Numbered from the stretch's first letter, positions 44,372 through 54,620 are shown. The stretch: DNA of 64,000 nt from Pauljensenia sp018375675 (GCA_041432705.1 JAPWAE010000004.1:1-64000), one strand, 5' to 3'. The notes: generated from the sequence alone by a model not told the origin. Program-made: numbers and translations.

Positions 44372-45160
44372 TCAGCGAAGCGTCACGCCACCGACCAGTC
44401 CGAGATCGTCGAAGCTACCCATGGCCTCGAGCCTCGAAATGAGCTCGGGAGCGTGGGCGACGAAGTCGAGGGCTTCGACGGTGTAGCGCTTCGTGAGGCG
44501 CTTGGGCTCGTGCGCGATGCGCCAGGCCCAGCCGAGGCGGGCGGCGTGCACCCAGTTCGGGAAGTAGTCGTCGGCAGCGCTCGCGTACTGGTCGATCCAA
44601 CCGCCCGCGGTACACACGGATGCCTCGGGCAGGAGGTCAAGAACGAAGGAGGCGACGACTTCCTGCAGACCCGCGCCTAGGCCGACGATCACGAGTCGCG
44701 GGTCGAAGGAGGTAAGCACAGACGGATCCGCCTTGAATCGACGCAAGCCCTCGTACCCGTCGATAACCTGGACGTCGAAGCGATGCAGGCGCTCGGCTGC
44801 GGCCTGGCCTGCCTCGGGCACAGCACCGATGAGCGTGATGCGGGTGCCATCCTCGAGGCGTTCGAAGACGTGCGGCAGGACGAGGTCCGCGGAGGTGCGG
44901 GCAACCTCGTGGCCTGCTGCGCGCAGGCGCATCTGCAGGAGGGTCCCGTCGAAGCCGACGGTGTGCATGCGAGCAAGCGCGCGGAAGTCGGCATGCAGGA
45001 GGGACCAGTGGTTCAGCCACGTGGTCGCATGTCCTCGGGTGAGCACGCGCTGTGCCATCGCGTCGAACGCGGGGTCGGTCGCGAGGGCGCCGACCGCGCC
45101 GGCGGCCTCGGCCTCTTCCGAGCCGCCGGCTGGGGTAGACGTCAGGGTCATGGAGATCAC
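44372..45160 (-). CDS. WecG/TagA/CpsF-family glycosyltransferase
   Basis: A 262-residue protein with the family core: NHWSLLHADF near the start, then FDPRLVIVGLGAGLQEVV and the hallmark TAGGWIDQYAS followed by YFPNWVHAARLGWAWRI. GT26 enzymes transfer UDP-activated aminosugars (ManNAc or ManNAcA) to lipid-linked precursors. It overlaps the end of the upstream fibrinogen-domain gene by four bases, an odd coupling of a transferase with a secreted protein. Confidence 0.85.
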   Translation of the reverse strand: MISMTLTSTPAGGSEEAEAAGAVGALATDPAFDAMAQRVLTRGHATTWLNHWSLLHADFRALARMHTVGFDGTLLQMRLRAAGHEVARTSADLVLPHVFERLEDGTRITLIGAVPEAGQAAAERLHRFDVQVIDGYEGLRRFKADPSVLTSFDPRLVIVGLGAGLQEVVASFVLDLLPEASVCTAGGWIDQYASAADDYFPNWVHAARLGWAWRIAHEPKRLTKRYTVEALDFVAHAPELISRLEAMGSFDDLGLVGGVTLR

Positions 45161-48100
45161 CTCACCAGGCTTGCCTTGAGATCGAAGGTCACGGATGCGG
45201 CGTTCGCGTAGTTGGCGTGAGACTCAACGGCGATACGGTTGACGCCATCCTTGAGCAGCTTTCGGGGCACCGCGACCCGCACGGTCTTATTCTTCGCCGT
45301 AGCGAGGCCCACGTTGGAGGAGGCTCGCGTGTTGGCGTCGATCGTGCCCTCGGGCATGTTTACGCGCTTAATTTCGGTGCCGTTGACGTAGATGACTGCG
45401 CCATCGTCAACGCGGACGTCGAGGGTGACCTCGAAGTCGGCGCTGAGGGTACCGAAGTTGACGTCGCGCACGAAGTAGTTCGTGATGGCTCGGTCCGCCG
45501 TCGGCATCGTGAAGGGCGTTCCGGCGTCGCGGTCGCCCCAGCCGAGCGGGCTGGCGCCGTGCTTCCAGGAGGACAGGTCGGCGGTGGAGTTCCACGCCGG
45601 ATCCGGTGCTTCCTTGGAGTTCCAGTAGTTCCAGTACATGCCGGGGTACATGAAGTTACCGAAGTTGAATGCGGACACGTCGAGGACCTCGAGGGGCTTA
45701 TCCGGGTCGGGCGTGAGCGGAACTTCCGGCTGCGGCTGGGGTGCCGGCTCCGGATCGGGCGCGGGTTCGGGAGCAGGCTCGTCGCCCTTGGTGACGACCT
45801 TGACCATGCCGTCGATGGTCATCGACGAGCTGGAGCGGTAGTTCAGGTGCGTTTCGACGGCCAGCGTGTTCGTGCCGGCGACCAGCTTGTCCGCGGGAAC
45901 GAAGACCAGCTGTCGGTCGGCGCGCGCGGCAGGCGTCGAGACGGACGCGTTCGCGAAAGTCGAGGCGTCAACCGCTCCGTCAGACATACGCTGGCGGGCC
46001 ACCTCGGTGCCGTTGACGTACACCACGGCACCGTCATCCGCCGTCACGGCGACGTTCACGCCGCCGATAGCGCTCGGGTCAGCGACCGTGAAGTTGATAC
46101 GCGCGTAGGTGGTGACGGGGCGGGTCTTGGCCGCGCCCGGGGTCAGCGTCGTGTTGAGTCCGGGGCCACCGTAGCCGATCGGAGAGGCGCCGCGGCTCCA
46201 TGCGGAGTCGTCGAACGAGGTCTGGGCCCAGTTCTCGGCGACCGGATCGGTCGACCAGTGGTACGCCCAGGTGTCGTCCTCATCCACGAGCATCGTGGCG
46301 TCGTCGGGCTGGGTGGGCTTGCCGTTGGAGTTGACCGTGTAGACGTGGGTCGAGGCACCGCGCAGGCCGTCGGAGGCCACCGCACGTACGAAGAAGCGGT
46401 TCTTGCCGCCCAGGGGCACGGTCACGGAGTTCGAGGTCGTGGTGGCGATCGGACGATCGTCACGCAGGATGTCGTAGGAGACGGCACCGGGCACGGAGGA
46501 CCACTTGAGGGTGACTTCCTTGGAGTTGCCGTTGGAGGCGCGCAGGTTCGCGGGGACTGCGGGGGCGGTGGCGTCGCGCGCGGGCATGCGCACGAAGCCG
46601 CCGGACCACTGGCCTGCCGTCAGGGACGTGTAGGAGTAGTTGAAGTCGCCGCCGGCCCACAGGGCGCCGTCGTCAGCCATTTCGAGGGCCCACGCGCCGG
46701 TGAAGCGCTGGGAAGCGAGGCGGTAGGGGGTCCAGCCGAGCTGGCGGCCCGTGGCCTCGTCCCAGCCGCCGACCCACTGGATCTCGTCGGCACGCGTCCA
46801 AGAGGTGCCGAGCGTCAGGTACTGGTAGGCGTCCTGGAAGGTGAAGTCGGAGCAGTGGCACGAGGCGTAGACGACGCCCGTGGCGGAGCGGGTGGACGCC
46901 TGTAGATCGCCACCGTTGTTCATGGTGATGGAACCGGAGGTGCGCGTCATCGAGTCGGAGTTGTATCCGAAGAGCGAGTGCTGCGAACCGCCGAAGTAGA
47001 CGCGGCCGTTGGCGGCCGTCACGGTCTGCTGGTACTTGCCGATCAGGTAGGAGTGGCGGAAAGTCCAGGACTGGTCGAGCTCGGCGCCGGCGGCGGTGGA
47101 CAGTCGACCCGCATTTTCGACGACACGGTTGTGGGCGCGGGTGAAGTAGCCGGCCGCGTAGTAGTAGGTCTCGTTTTCGTCGACATCGATATCGATGACG
47201 GTGCCGTTGAACTCGGGGTTCCACGTACGGTCGGGCTTGCCGTTGATGTCGAGGCGCGCGCCGTTACGGGCATAGGTCCACGATGCGCCGTTGCCCTGGA
47301 AGTGCGTGAAGATACCGCCCAGGTAGATGTGGTTGTTGATGATCTTGATGGACTTGACCGAGACGCGGCCACCGTTGGTGCCGGTGCGGGCCTGCAGGGT
47401 CCACGACGGGTCGATCTGGCCGGTCGCGGGATCGATCAGGACCGTGCCGACGTGGGTTTCACCGTTGACCTTCGTGAAGTCGCCGGCCACGAGGAGCTTA
47501 CCGCCCGGCAGCTCGGCGAGGTCCTTGACCTGGTTGTTGAAGGAGAAGGTCTGTCCGTTCCACTCCCCCGTCGTCGCATCGAAGCCAGCGAGGCCGGAGG
47601 ATGCGATCTCCTGGCCGTTCTTACCCTTTTGCACGCCGGTGAAGTTACCGCCCACGTACATGGTCGAGCCGATCTGCTCGAAGGCCTGGACCTGGATATT
47701 GCCTTCCTTGTAGGAACCGTTGAGGTTACCGGTCACGCCCCAAGACATCGGGGAGGCGAACTCAGAAGCGGTGGCCTTCTGCTTCTTGGCGGGCGTGCCA
47801 CCGTCACCGATGGCGCGGAAGCTGGCGTCCGTGGAACGCAGCTGCGGACGCACGTAGGCCTCGGCGTAGGGGTTGATGATCGAGCCGTTGTAGTGGAAGT
47901 ACGACGTCGAGGAGGACGTGTCGGCCCACGACGTGGCGAGGGGGCCGTAGCCCCAGCCGAGCGTGTACTTGTTCTGCGCTGAGGCGATGAGGTTGACGTA
48001 ACCCCAGGCGGTGTTCGTACCAAATCCAGCCCACACGATACCGCCGTTGACCCACCATTCGTGGTTGAACTTCACGTCCACCGGGTGAGCGCTCTTGAAC

Positions 48101-48621
48101 GGCCAGATGAAGTCGCGCATCTTCGGGAAGCGCATGCGCACGGTCTGGTAGGCGGTTCCCTTATGGTTCCAAGCGCGCTGAACCATGAGGCCGTCCTCGA
48201 GGTCGGACACGGAGGTGCCGCCGAGCAGGCCGTTGACCGTCTGGTGCGAGGCCTGCACGACCTCGAAGTCACCTGCGGTGCGAGGACGGGTCTTGAGCTT
48301 CTCCTGATCGCCCTGTCCCTGACTCCACGTCTCCCAGCCTTCACGGCCTCGTCCGATGAGAACCCAGCCGCCACCGTCCGTGGTCTGGTCGCAGAAGAAC
48401 TGACCGGGCGCGTCCATGGTGGAGGTCTGCAGCCAGTACGTTCCGTTCTGAGAACGCGGGTCGTTCTGCTTGATTTCCCAGCACGAGGCCGCAGCGGTGG
48501 CCTCGCTCAGGCCATCGTGGAGCGGGTCGGCGGCTGCGTGGGCAGCCGGGGAGAAAGCAAGCACACTCAGACCGGTCACTGATGCCAGTCCGAGCGCCAA
48601 GCAACGGCGCATAAAACTCAT
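45157..48621 (-). CDS. Giant exported protein: fibrinogen-like, propeller-like, FN3 and beta-sandwich domains (paralog 1)
   Basis: This 1154-residue protein has a signal peptide (1-29, AHA), then a fibrinogen-C-like domain (about 36-270: ASCWEIKQ, FFCDQTTDGGGWVLIGRG). Propeller-like repeats (about 300-690) show STMYVGGNFTGV, GKLLVAGDFTKVNG and NHIYLGGIFTHF. An FN3 domain (about 690-780) is followed by a beta-sandwich (WAQTSFDDSAW), a Pro/Glu linker and a second sandwich. No sortase motif or membrane anchor ends it. It overlaps the WecG-like gene, so it is probably made with the polysaccharide. Likely an adhesin or structural surface protein; no enzyme is evident. Confidence 0.8.
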   Translation of the reverse strand: MSFMRRCLALGLASVTGLSVLAFSPAAHAAADPLHDGLSEATAAASCWEIKQNDPRSQNGTYWLQTSTMDAPGQFFCDQTTDGGGWVLIGRGREGWETWSQGQGDQEKLKTRPRTAGDFEVVQASHQTVNGLLGGTSVSDLEDGLMVQRAWNHKGTAYQTVRMRFPKMRDFIWPFKSAHPVDVKFNHEWWVNGGIVWAGFGTNTAWGYVNLIASAQNKYTLGWGYGPLATSWADTSSSTSYFHYNGSIINPYAEAYVRPQLRSTDASFRAIGDGGTPAKKQKATASEFASPMSWGVTGNLNGSYKEGNIQVQAFEQIGSTMYVGGNFTGVQKGKNGQEIASSGLAGFDATTGEWNGQTFSFNNQVKDLAELPGGKLLVAGDFTKVNGETHVGTVLIDPATGQIDPSWTLQARTGTNGGRVSVKSIKIINNHIYLGGIFTHFQGNGASWTYARNGARLDINGKPDRTWNPEFNGTVIDIDVDENETYYYAAGYFTRAHNRVVENAGRLSTAAGAELDQSWTFRHSYLIGKYQQTVTAANGRVYFGGSQHSLFGYNSDSMTRTSGSITMNNGGDLQASTRSATGVVYASCHCSDFTFQDAYQYLTLGTSWTRADEIQWVGGWDEATGRQLGWTPYRLASQRFTGAWALEMADDGALWAGGDFNYSYTSLTAGQWSGGFVRMPARDATAPAVPANLRASNGNSKEVTLKWSSVPGAVSYDILRDDRPIATTTSNSVTVPLGGKNRFFVRAVASDGLRGASTHVYTVNSNGKPTQPDDATMLVDEDDTWAYHWSTDPVAENWAQTSFDDSAWSRGASPIGYGGPGLNTTLTPGAAKTRPVTTYARINFTVADPSAIGGVNVAVTADDGAVVYVNGTEVARQRMSDGAVDASTFANASVSTPAARADRQLVFVPADKLVAGTNTLAVETHLNYRSSSSMTIDGMVKVVTKGDEPAPEPAPDPEPAPQPQPEVPLTPDPDKPLEVLDVSAFNFGNFMYPGMYWNYWNSKEAPDPAWNSTADLSSWKHGASPLGWGDRDAGTPFTMPTADRAITNYFVRDVNFGTLSADFEVTLDVRVDDGAVIYVNGTEIKRVNMPEGTIDANTRASSNVGLATAKNKTVRVAVPRKLLKDGVNRIAVESHANYANAASVTFDLKASLVR

Positions 48622-48730
48622 GGGATCCTCACAGGTATCGTGTAAATGGTTACTTCTATAGTGTCACGATAATTGCCACCGTTCAACCACTTGGTTAGGG
48701 GGAGGTGGGAGTCGTTTACCACATACAAGT

Positions 48731-48757
48731 CAACCCCTGCCGAAACGGCAGGGGTTG
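48731..48757 (-). terminator. Terminator between the two giant paralogs
   Basis: CAACCCCTGCCG-AAA-CGGCAGGGGTTG, a perfect 12-bp stem after the stop of the upstream paralog. Confidence 0.88.
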
Positions 48758-48847
48758 GACCTGTCAGCACGATTGACGAGCCGGATCGAACCATTGTCAC
48801 TGGTTCATACCTCGCGCGAACTCGAGAGGAGACGAACGATTCTTCCC

Positions 48848-51800
48848 TTATTTCACAAGAGTCGCGTTCAGGTCGAAGGTCATCGAGGGCGAGCCCTTGT
48901 AGTTGAGGTGCTCCTCGACGCCGATGCGGTTCACGCCGCTCGTCAAGAGGCTGGCGGGGATGGTGACCTCGAGCAGATCGGAGGATGCCTTGGCGGCACT
49001 CACTGCCGAATTCGCGTAGGTCGTGTGAGTAATGTTGCCATCGGACATACGTTTCGTGTCGACGATCTTGTCATTGACTCGCAGGACGACGCCGTCATCC
49101 GCGCGCACCTTCACGGTCAGCGTGGTGTTCGGGGTGATCGCGCCCAGGTCGATGTCGCGCGCGAAGTAGTACGTGATCGCACGGTCCTTCTTGGCAATGT
49201 CGAGGGCGGTCACCGCGGCGGAGTCTCCCCAGCCGATCGGACCGGAACCGCGGTTCCAGCTCTGGAGGGAGCCGGTCGTGGCCCAGTCGGAGGCGGGGGC
49301 TTCCGTCGAGGTCCAGTAGTTCCACTCGTCACCGGTCTGGATGACCGTGCCGGACTTGACGGAGGCCGCGTTGATCGGCTGCGTCGCGTCGGTCGGCTCG
49401 GTGCTGCGCTCGGCGGGAACGGAGCTGTTGTCGTCCGGTGTACCCTCCACGCGGAAGATGGAGGCCTGCATCGAGACGGTCGCAGTGCGCATGTAGTTGA
49501 CGTGGGTTTCCACGGCTATCACGTTGTCACCGGTCTTCAGCGCCGATGCGGGGACGAAGATCTCGGAGGGGGATGCAGAGGCCGCAGCGAAGTTGGGAGC
49601 GGAGTCGGCGCGGGTCGCGTAGCTGACCGTGCCAGCACCCATGCGGGTGCGGTCCACCTCGACGCCGTTGATGTAGACGACGGCGCCATCGTCGGCCAGG
49701 TACTTGACATTGATGCCCTTGAGGGCCTTCGCGTCGGCAACCCGGAAGTGCGTGCGGTAGTAGGTCGTCACGGGGCGCGAGCCGTTGGTAGCGATCTGGG
49801 TCGCGATCGCGGAGTCGCCGTAGCCGAGGGGGGCTGCGCCGGTCGGCCACGCGGAGTCATCGAACGAGGCCTGGGCCCAGTTCTCGGGGGCGGCGCTGGC
49901 GTCAGCGCGGTAGTTCCACGTTGCGTTCGCTTCGAGCAGGACCGAGTTGGAGGCGTCCGCCTGGCCGGGGGCCGGAGCAGCGTAGACCGCGGTGGTCGCG
50001 GAGCGGTTGCCCTCGGCGTCGACGGCGCGCACGAAGTAGCGGTCCTCGCCGCCGCGCGGCACCTCGATGCTGGTCGTCTCGGAGGTGGCGATCGGACGAT
50101 CGTCGCGCAGAATCTCGTAGGACACGGCGTCAGCGACGCCCTCCCAGGCAAGGGTCACGGTGGAATCGTTCGACGCGGAGGAGCGCAGGTAGGAGGGCGC
50201 CTCGGGCGCGACGTTGTCGCGGTTGTCGTAGCGAGCGAAGCCGCCGTTCCACTGGGTGCGCGTGGCATCGGTGTGGGAGAGGGTGAAGTCGCCGCCCACC
50301 CACAGGTTGCCGTAGTTATCGGTCGTCAGCGCCCAGGCGCCGGTCTTGCGACGCGAGGAGAGCTCGAAGGGGGTCCACTTCAGGCTCTCGCCCGTCGCAG
50401 CATCCCACGCGCCAACCCACTTGATCTCGTCGACGCGCGACCAGGAGCCGTTCATCGACCAGACGTACATGTCCTGGTAGGCGCTGTCGGAGCAGTGGCA
50501 CGAGCCGTAGATGACGCCCTTGGAGGACACGGTGGTGGCCTGCAGGTCGCCGCCATTGTTGAAGGTCATCGCACCGGAGAGGCGCTGGTTGCTCGCAGCG
50601 TCGTAGCCAAACAGGGAGTGCTCGGAGCCGCCAATGTAGACGCGGTTTCCGGCCGTGGCGATGGTCTGCTGGTACTTGCCAGCGCTGGCGCTGGAAGGCT
50701 CGAAGTTGAAGCCCGTGTCCACGGCTGCGCCCGGCTGCGTGGAGAACTTGGCCGCGTACCAGGCGCGCTGGTTGCCGTGCGCCGTGGTGAAGTGGCCGCC
50801 CGCGTAGAAGGCGCTATTGGCCTCGGAGACACCAACGGCCTGAACAGCACCGCTGATCTCGGGGTTCCACGAACGGTCCGGGCGTCCGCTCAGGGAGACG
50901 CGTCCAGCATTACGCGCGTAAACCCGGGAGCTGCCACCGCCGGAGAGGTGGGTGAAGGCACCGCCCATGTAGACGTTGCCGTCGTAGTAGGTCAGGGCGC
51001 GCACGCTCACGGCGCCGCCGCGCAGCGCATTGGTGATCTGCAGGTCCCACGAGGGGTCAATCTGGCCGGTCGAGGGGTTGATGACGACGGTGCCGGAGTG
51101 AGGCTCGCCGTTGACGCGGGTGAAGTCGCCGCCGACGAGGAGACGGCCGTCGGGCAGGGCGAGGAGGGCCTTGACCTGCGCGTTGAAGTCGAAGGTCTGG
51201 CCGGTGAAGTCGCCGGTGGCCACATCGAAGGCCGCGAGGCCGCGCGAGGAGATCTCGGCGCCCTTATCGCCCTGCTTGACGCCGGTGAAGTTGCCACCCA
51301 CATACATGGTGGAGCCAACCTGGGCGAAGGCCTGAACCTGGATGTTGCCTTCCCTCACGGAACCGTTGAGGTTACCGCTCACGCCCCACGAGGTCTTGGC
51401 TGCGTACTGCGAGACGGTAGCGGAGACCGTCGAGGCTCCAAGGCCCTCGTCGGGGATGCGGGTGAAGGCAGCCGAATCCGAGGAGATGTGCGGACGCACG
51501 TAGGCCTCGGCGTAGGGGAAGACCGTCAGGCCCGACTTGCGGAAGAAGGAGGACGCCGAGGTGACGTCACCGGTCCAGTTGGCGGTGAGAGAACCGTAGC
51601 CCCAGCCCATCTTCCAGCCCGTGGTCCGGGCCGAGGGGTAGGTCTGCAGGCCGTTCCACTCGTTGTCGTAGCCGGTCAGGCCCCACATGAGGCCGGAGCG
51701 CCAGCCACCCTTATCCAGCTGGACATTGACCGGGTGGGCCATCTTGAAGGGCCACACGAAGTCGGTCATCTTCGGGAACTGAAGATCCATGGTCTGGTAG

Positions 51801-52303
51801 GAGCGGCCCGATGCGCTCCAGGAGCGCATGACGCGCACACCGTCAGCCTGGTCCTTCACCGGCTCATTATTGAGCAGCTCGGTGACGGCCTTGTTGGACA
51901 GCTGGACGACCTCGAAGTCATCGGAGGTGCGCGAGCGAGAGGTCAGCTTCGCGGGATCACCCTTGCCACCGCTCCAGGATTCCCACCCTTCACGGCCGCG
52001 GCCGATCATGACCCAGCCGCCGCCATCTGTCGTCTGGTCACAAAAGAACTGGGCGGGGTGATCCATCGCAGGGGTCTGGAGCCAGTAGGCGCCGTCCGCA
52101 GCCTCAGGATTCCGCTGCTTAATGTCCCAGCACGACGCGGCGGCAGTTGCAGCACTCAGGCCGTCACGAACAACCGCCTGACCGGGTGCAGAACCTTCCT
52201 GACCTGCACCAACAGCGTGAGCCATCGGAGCGAGCGCGAGGGAAGCACAGGCAACAATCGGCGCAGTTGCAAGGATCGCAAGGCGCGAAATTGCGGAAGC
52301 CAT
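48848..52303 (-). CDS. Giant exported protein: fibrinogen-like, propeller-like, FN3 and beta-sandwich domains (paralog 2)
   Basis: The start is placed at the ATG at 52303 (MASAISRLAIL), giving 1151 residues with a signal peptide ending in AHA. Domain order equals the neighbouring paralog: ASCWDIKQ and FFCDQTTDGGGWVMIGRG, propeller repeats (STMYVGGNFTGV, GRLLVGGDFTRVNG), SASNDSTVTLAWEGVADAVS (FN3), WAQASFDDSAWPTG and a last sandwich ending FDLNATLVK. Long identical segments with paralog 1 show a tandem duplication. No surface anchor is seen. It lies next to the flippase and has its own upstream region of about 110 bases. Confidence 0.8.
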   Translation of the reverse strand: MASAISRLAILATAPIVACASLALAPMAHAVGAGQEGSAPGQAVVRDGLSAATAAASCWDIKQRNPEAADGAYWLQTPAMDHPAQFFCDQTTDGGGWVMIGRGREGWESWSGGKGDPAKLTSRSRTSDDFEVVQLSNKAVTELLNNEPVKDQADGVRVMRSWSASGRSYQTMDLQFPKMTDFVWPFKMAHPVNVQLDKGGWRSGLMWGLTGYDNEWNGLQTYPSARTTGWKMGWGYGSLTANWTGDVTSASSFFRKSGLTVFPYAEAYVRPHISSDSAAFTRIPDEGLGASTVSATVSQYAAKTSWGVSGNLNGSVREGNIQVQAFAQVGSTMYVGGNFTGVKQGDKGAEISSRGLAAFDVATGDFTGQTFDFNAQVKALLALPDGRLLVGGDFTRVNGEPHSGTVVINPSTGQIDPSWDLQITNALRGGAVSVRALTYYDGNVYMGGAFTHLSGGGSSRVYARNAGRVSLSGRPDRSWNPEISGAVQAVGVSEANSAFYAGGHFTTAHGNQRAWYAAKFSTQPGAAVDTGFNFEPSSASAGKYQQTIATAGNRVYIGGSEHSLFGYDAASNQRLSGAMTFNNGGDLQATTVSSKGVIYGSCHCSDSAYQDMYVWSMNGSWSRVDEIKWVGAWDAATGESLKWTPFELSSRRKTGAWALTTDNYGNLWVGGDFTLSHTDATRTQWNGGFARYDNRDNVAPEAPSYLRSSASNDSTVTLAWEGVADAVSYEILRDDRPIATSETTSIEVPRGGEDRYFVRAVDAEGNRSATTAVYAAPAPGQADASNSVLLEANATWNYRADASAAPENWAQASFDDSAWPTGAAPLGYGDSAIATQIATNGSRPVTTYYRTHFRVADAKALKGINVKYLADDGAVVYINGVEVDRTRMGAGTVSYATRADSAPNFAAASASPSEIFVPASALKTGDNVIAVETHVNYMRTATVSMQASIFRVEGTPDDNSSVPAERSTEPTDATQPINAASVKSGTVIQTGDEWNYWTSTEAPASDWATTGSLQSWNRGSGPIGWGDSAAVTALDIAKKDRAITYYFARDIDLGAITPNTTLTVKVRADDGVVLRVNDKIVDTKRMSDGNITHTTYANSAVSAAKASSDLLEVTIPASLLTSGVNRIGVEEHLNYKGSPSMTFDLNATLVK

Positions 52304-52419
52304 GACACGACCTTTCGGAGGGAACGGAAACTTGTTAGATAAATAATTACACAACAATCCCCATCAGATCAACCGAACGGTCAAGTCAGACTTTCACAGC
52401 TGCATCACGCACCCCATTT

Positions 52420-53907
52420 TCACCCCCGACGACGCTTCGCGAGGGACCCAAGTCCCGACAGGTGCAGACGATCCCTGAACGCCCAGCAAACGCAAGCAAA
52501 AACCAGGACCGAAAGCGCCGATCCACCAATGGTCGCAACGAAAGAATCGCGCCCCAGCCACCACGCTATACACCCGCCCGGAATCACCGCAGACACGCCC
52601 ACAACGAGGATCGGCTTGACCACTTCCGACAATTTCGGTGTCACGCCGATAAACCGCGAGACCTGAACGGTCGCCATAGCGGCGTCAAGCACCATGCACA
52701 CGGCCCAGACGATCGCCGCAGCAACCATTCCTCCGCGAGGAATAAAGATGACGTTACCCACAACGTTGAGGGTAAGGACCACGATCTTGTTGATCGCTGC
52801 CCACCCGGAGCGTCCACTCATGATGAGCAGCGAGTGAATGTTTCCCGCCATGAAAGTCACGATGGAGCCGACGCACAGGACCACGAGGACGTTCGCGCCA
52901 GGAGCGAAGCCGTCACCGAGGATGCGCATGAGCGCGGGTGCGTAGATCGCCATGAGGGCATAGATGGGGGCGGCGAACAGGACGAGCCAGATCGAGGCCG
53001 TGCTGTAGAGGTCGCGCAGCTCCTTCGTCTTACCCTGGTGCAGGAGTTTGGAGAACTGCGGGGAAACGACGACGCGCAGAGCCGTGTCGACGACCATGCC
53101 CGCCTGGATGAATCGGATGGCACCACCGTAGATTCCCGAGGCCGCATCACCCGCCAGGAGACCGACGAGGAGGACGTCGAGCCACTGCAGCGCCTGCTCG
53201 AGGCCGGCGGTGAGGGTGCGAGGCAGAGCGAAGGATACGACTTGACGACGCCGCTGGGCACTCGGCCAACGGCCCACCGAGTCGGCCGCCGAGGGCATGT
53301 GTCGCAGCAGCAGCCACCACGCAGCAACGAGGACGACGACGAAGGGCAGCGCCCAGGCGACCGACACGAAGGCCAGCGACCCGGTGAACGCGGCCGCGAG
53401 CGCAACGAGGAGCGGGCGCAGGCCGGGCAGCAGCAGGTTCTGAACGAGGACGTACTCGCGCATGTTGCCGAGCGCCCGCAGAGCGGCGGATGCGACGAGG
53501 GTGAGGGCGCCGATCGGCACGAACCACAGCACCGCCCGCGTGGAGGCCGCAACCTGCGCGTTCCAGATCAAGGGAGCCACGGCCTCGAGAATGAGGACGC
53601 ACACGGTGGAGATGCCTACGGTCATGGAGGCCATGAAGGACAGGGTCGCGCGGATCTCCTCGGGAGCATCCAGGGACAGGCGTGGCATCAGGTAGATGGC
53701 GGTGGAGTCGAGGCCTACCTTGGCCAGGGCCATGACGATCGCGAAGACACCGGTTGCCTGAGTGACAATACCCGCGCCCTCGGCACCCAGCATGCGCGAC
53801 AGGATGATCGTGAACGCGAAGCCCAGGACCGCGGAGGCGGCCGCTCCGACGAAGCCAACGATTCCCCCGCGCGCGAGGGAACGCCTGGCTTGATTTGCCT
53901 CACTCAT
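52420..53907 (-). CDS. MOP-superfamily polysaccharide flippase (Wzx-like)
   Basis: This 495-residue protein has about 14 membrane segments with the family opening GFVGAAASAVLGFAFTIILSR and LGAEGAGIVTQA. It would flip lipid-linked repeat units across the membrane for the polymerase at 54.5 kb. The final residues are basic (KRRRG). It is divergent from the small anchored protein at 53967, across a 59-base region with a palindrome. Confidence 0.9.
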   Translation of the reverse strand: MSEANQARRSLARGGIVGFVGAAASAVLGFAFTIILSRMLGAEGAGIVTQATGVFAIVMALAKVGLDSTAIYLMPRLSLDAPEEIRATLSFMASMTVGISTVCVLILEAVAPLIWNAQVAASTRAVLWFVPIGALTLVASAALRALGNMREYVLVQNLLLPGLRPLLVALAAAFTGSLAFVSVAWALPFVVVLVAAWWLLLRHMPSAADSVGRWPSAQRRRQVVSFALPRTLTAGLEQALQWLDVLLVGLLAGDAASGIYGGAIRFIQAGMVVDTALRVVVSPQFSKLLHQGKTKELRDLYSTASIWLVLFAAPIYALMAIYAPALMRILGDGFAPGANVLVVLCVGSIVTFMAGNIHSLLIMSGRSGWAAINKIVVLTLNVVGNVIFIPRGGMVAAAIVWAVCMVLDAAMATVQVSRFIGVTPKLSEVVKPILVVGVSAVIPGGCIAWWLGRDSFVATIGGSALSVLVFACVCWAFRDRLHLSGLGSLAKRRRG

Positions 53908-53921
53908 GATTAACCTTCCCG

Positions 53922-53935
53922 CTACCGCGCGGTAG
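53922..53935. promoter_or_regulatory. Perfect 14-bp palindrome between divergent genes
   Basis: CTACCGCGCGGTAG lies in the 59-base gap between the flippase gene and the gene at 53967. Likely an operator that could act on both promoters. Confidence 0.55.
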
Positions 53936-53966
53936 CCTTTCTCTATAACCTACCGATGGGATACAC

Positions 53967-54620
53967 ATGGACTTCATCAACTCGCTCTCCCCTGCCCGCA
54001 AGAAGAGCCTGCTGGCAGCCGCGATTCTCCTCATCATTGCGCTCGTCATCGCCGGCTTCCTGCGCCTGACGGGCTCCTCCGAGACAGATACGGCCGCCTC
54101 CGCGTCGTCCGGTGCACAGAGCACCGAGGAGGACGCACAGTCCGACATCCCGCAGTCCGTCGCAAAGACCATCACCCCGCAGTCGGGCGGGCCCGCGAAC
54201 GAATCCGGTTCACTGGCCACGGACGCCGAGGCCGCCGGGCAGGCCACCTTCGTCATGAACACCCTGTGGGATGCGTACACGGACCCCGAGCAGGCTCGGG
54301 CGACCGACCTGTCTTCCGTGCTCACGGCCTCTGCGCTAGACGAGTTCAACGCGCAGGCTCTCGAGTGGACGAGGGACGGCACCCACACCACCGGCTCACC
54401 CACCCTCGAGGACGTGCACATCCTCAGCGATGACGGTGCCGGAAACGTCACGGTCTCGGCGTGCGTCGACTCTTCCAACGTTCGCGTCCTCAACGACGCG
54501 GGAACTGCGCTGACGGACGACACGACCATGACCCGCGCCCTCACCTATTTTCTGTTTGTGAAGGACGGCGGCGCGTGGAAGCTGTCCGGCTTCTCGTTCC
54601 CCGACGACCCGACCTGTTGA
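53967..54620 (+). CDS. Membrane-anchored extracellular protein, unknown function
   Basis: A 217-residue protein with one membrane helix (about 15-33), an acidic Ser/Thr/Gln-rich linker, and an extracellular domain (about 90-217) whose helix-then-strands pattern ending in KDGGAWKLSGFSF suggests an NTF2/SnoaL-like fold. It is convergent with, and overlaps by 80 bases, the annotated 3' end of the polymerase gene. The locus suggests an accessory role in envelope polysaccharide assembly. Confidence 0.65.
   Translation: MDFINSLSPARKKSLLAAAILLIIALVIAGFLRLTGSSETDTAASASSGAQSTEEDAQSDIPQSVAKTITPQSGGPANESGSLATDAEAAGQATFVMNTLWDAYTDPEQARATDLSSVLTASALDEFNAQALEWTRDGTHTTGSPTLEDVHILSDDGAGNVTVSACVDSSNVRVLNDAGTALTDDTTMTRALTYFLFVKDGGAWKLSGFSFPDDPTC

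Noticed and set aside
48755..52342. Plus-strand frame of about 1195 codons opposite the second giant paralog
   Set aside because: Translation is Gly/Arg/Val-rich and lacks structure; the minus strand encodes a signal peptide and recognisable domains in the same interval.
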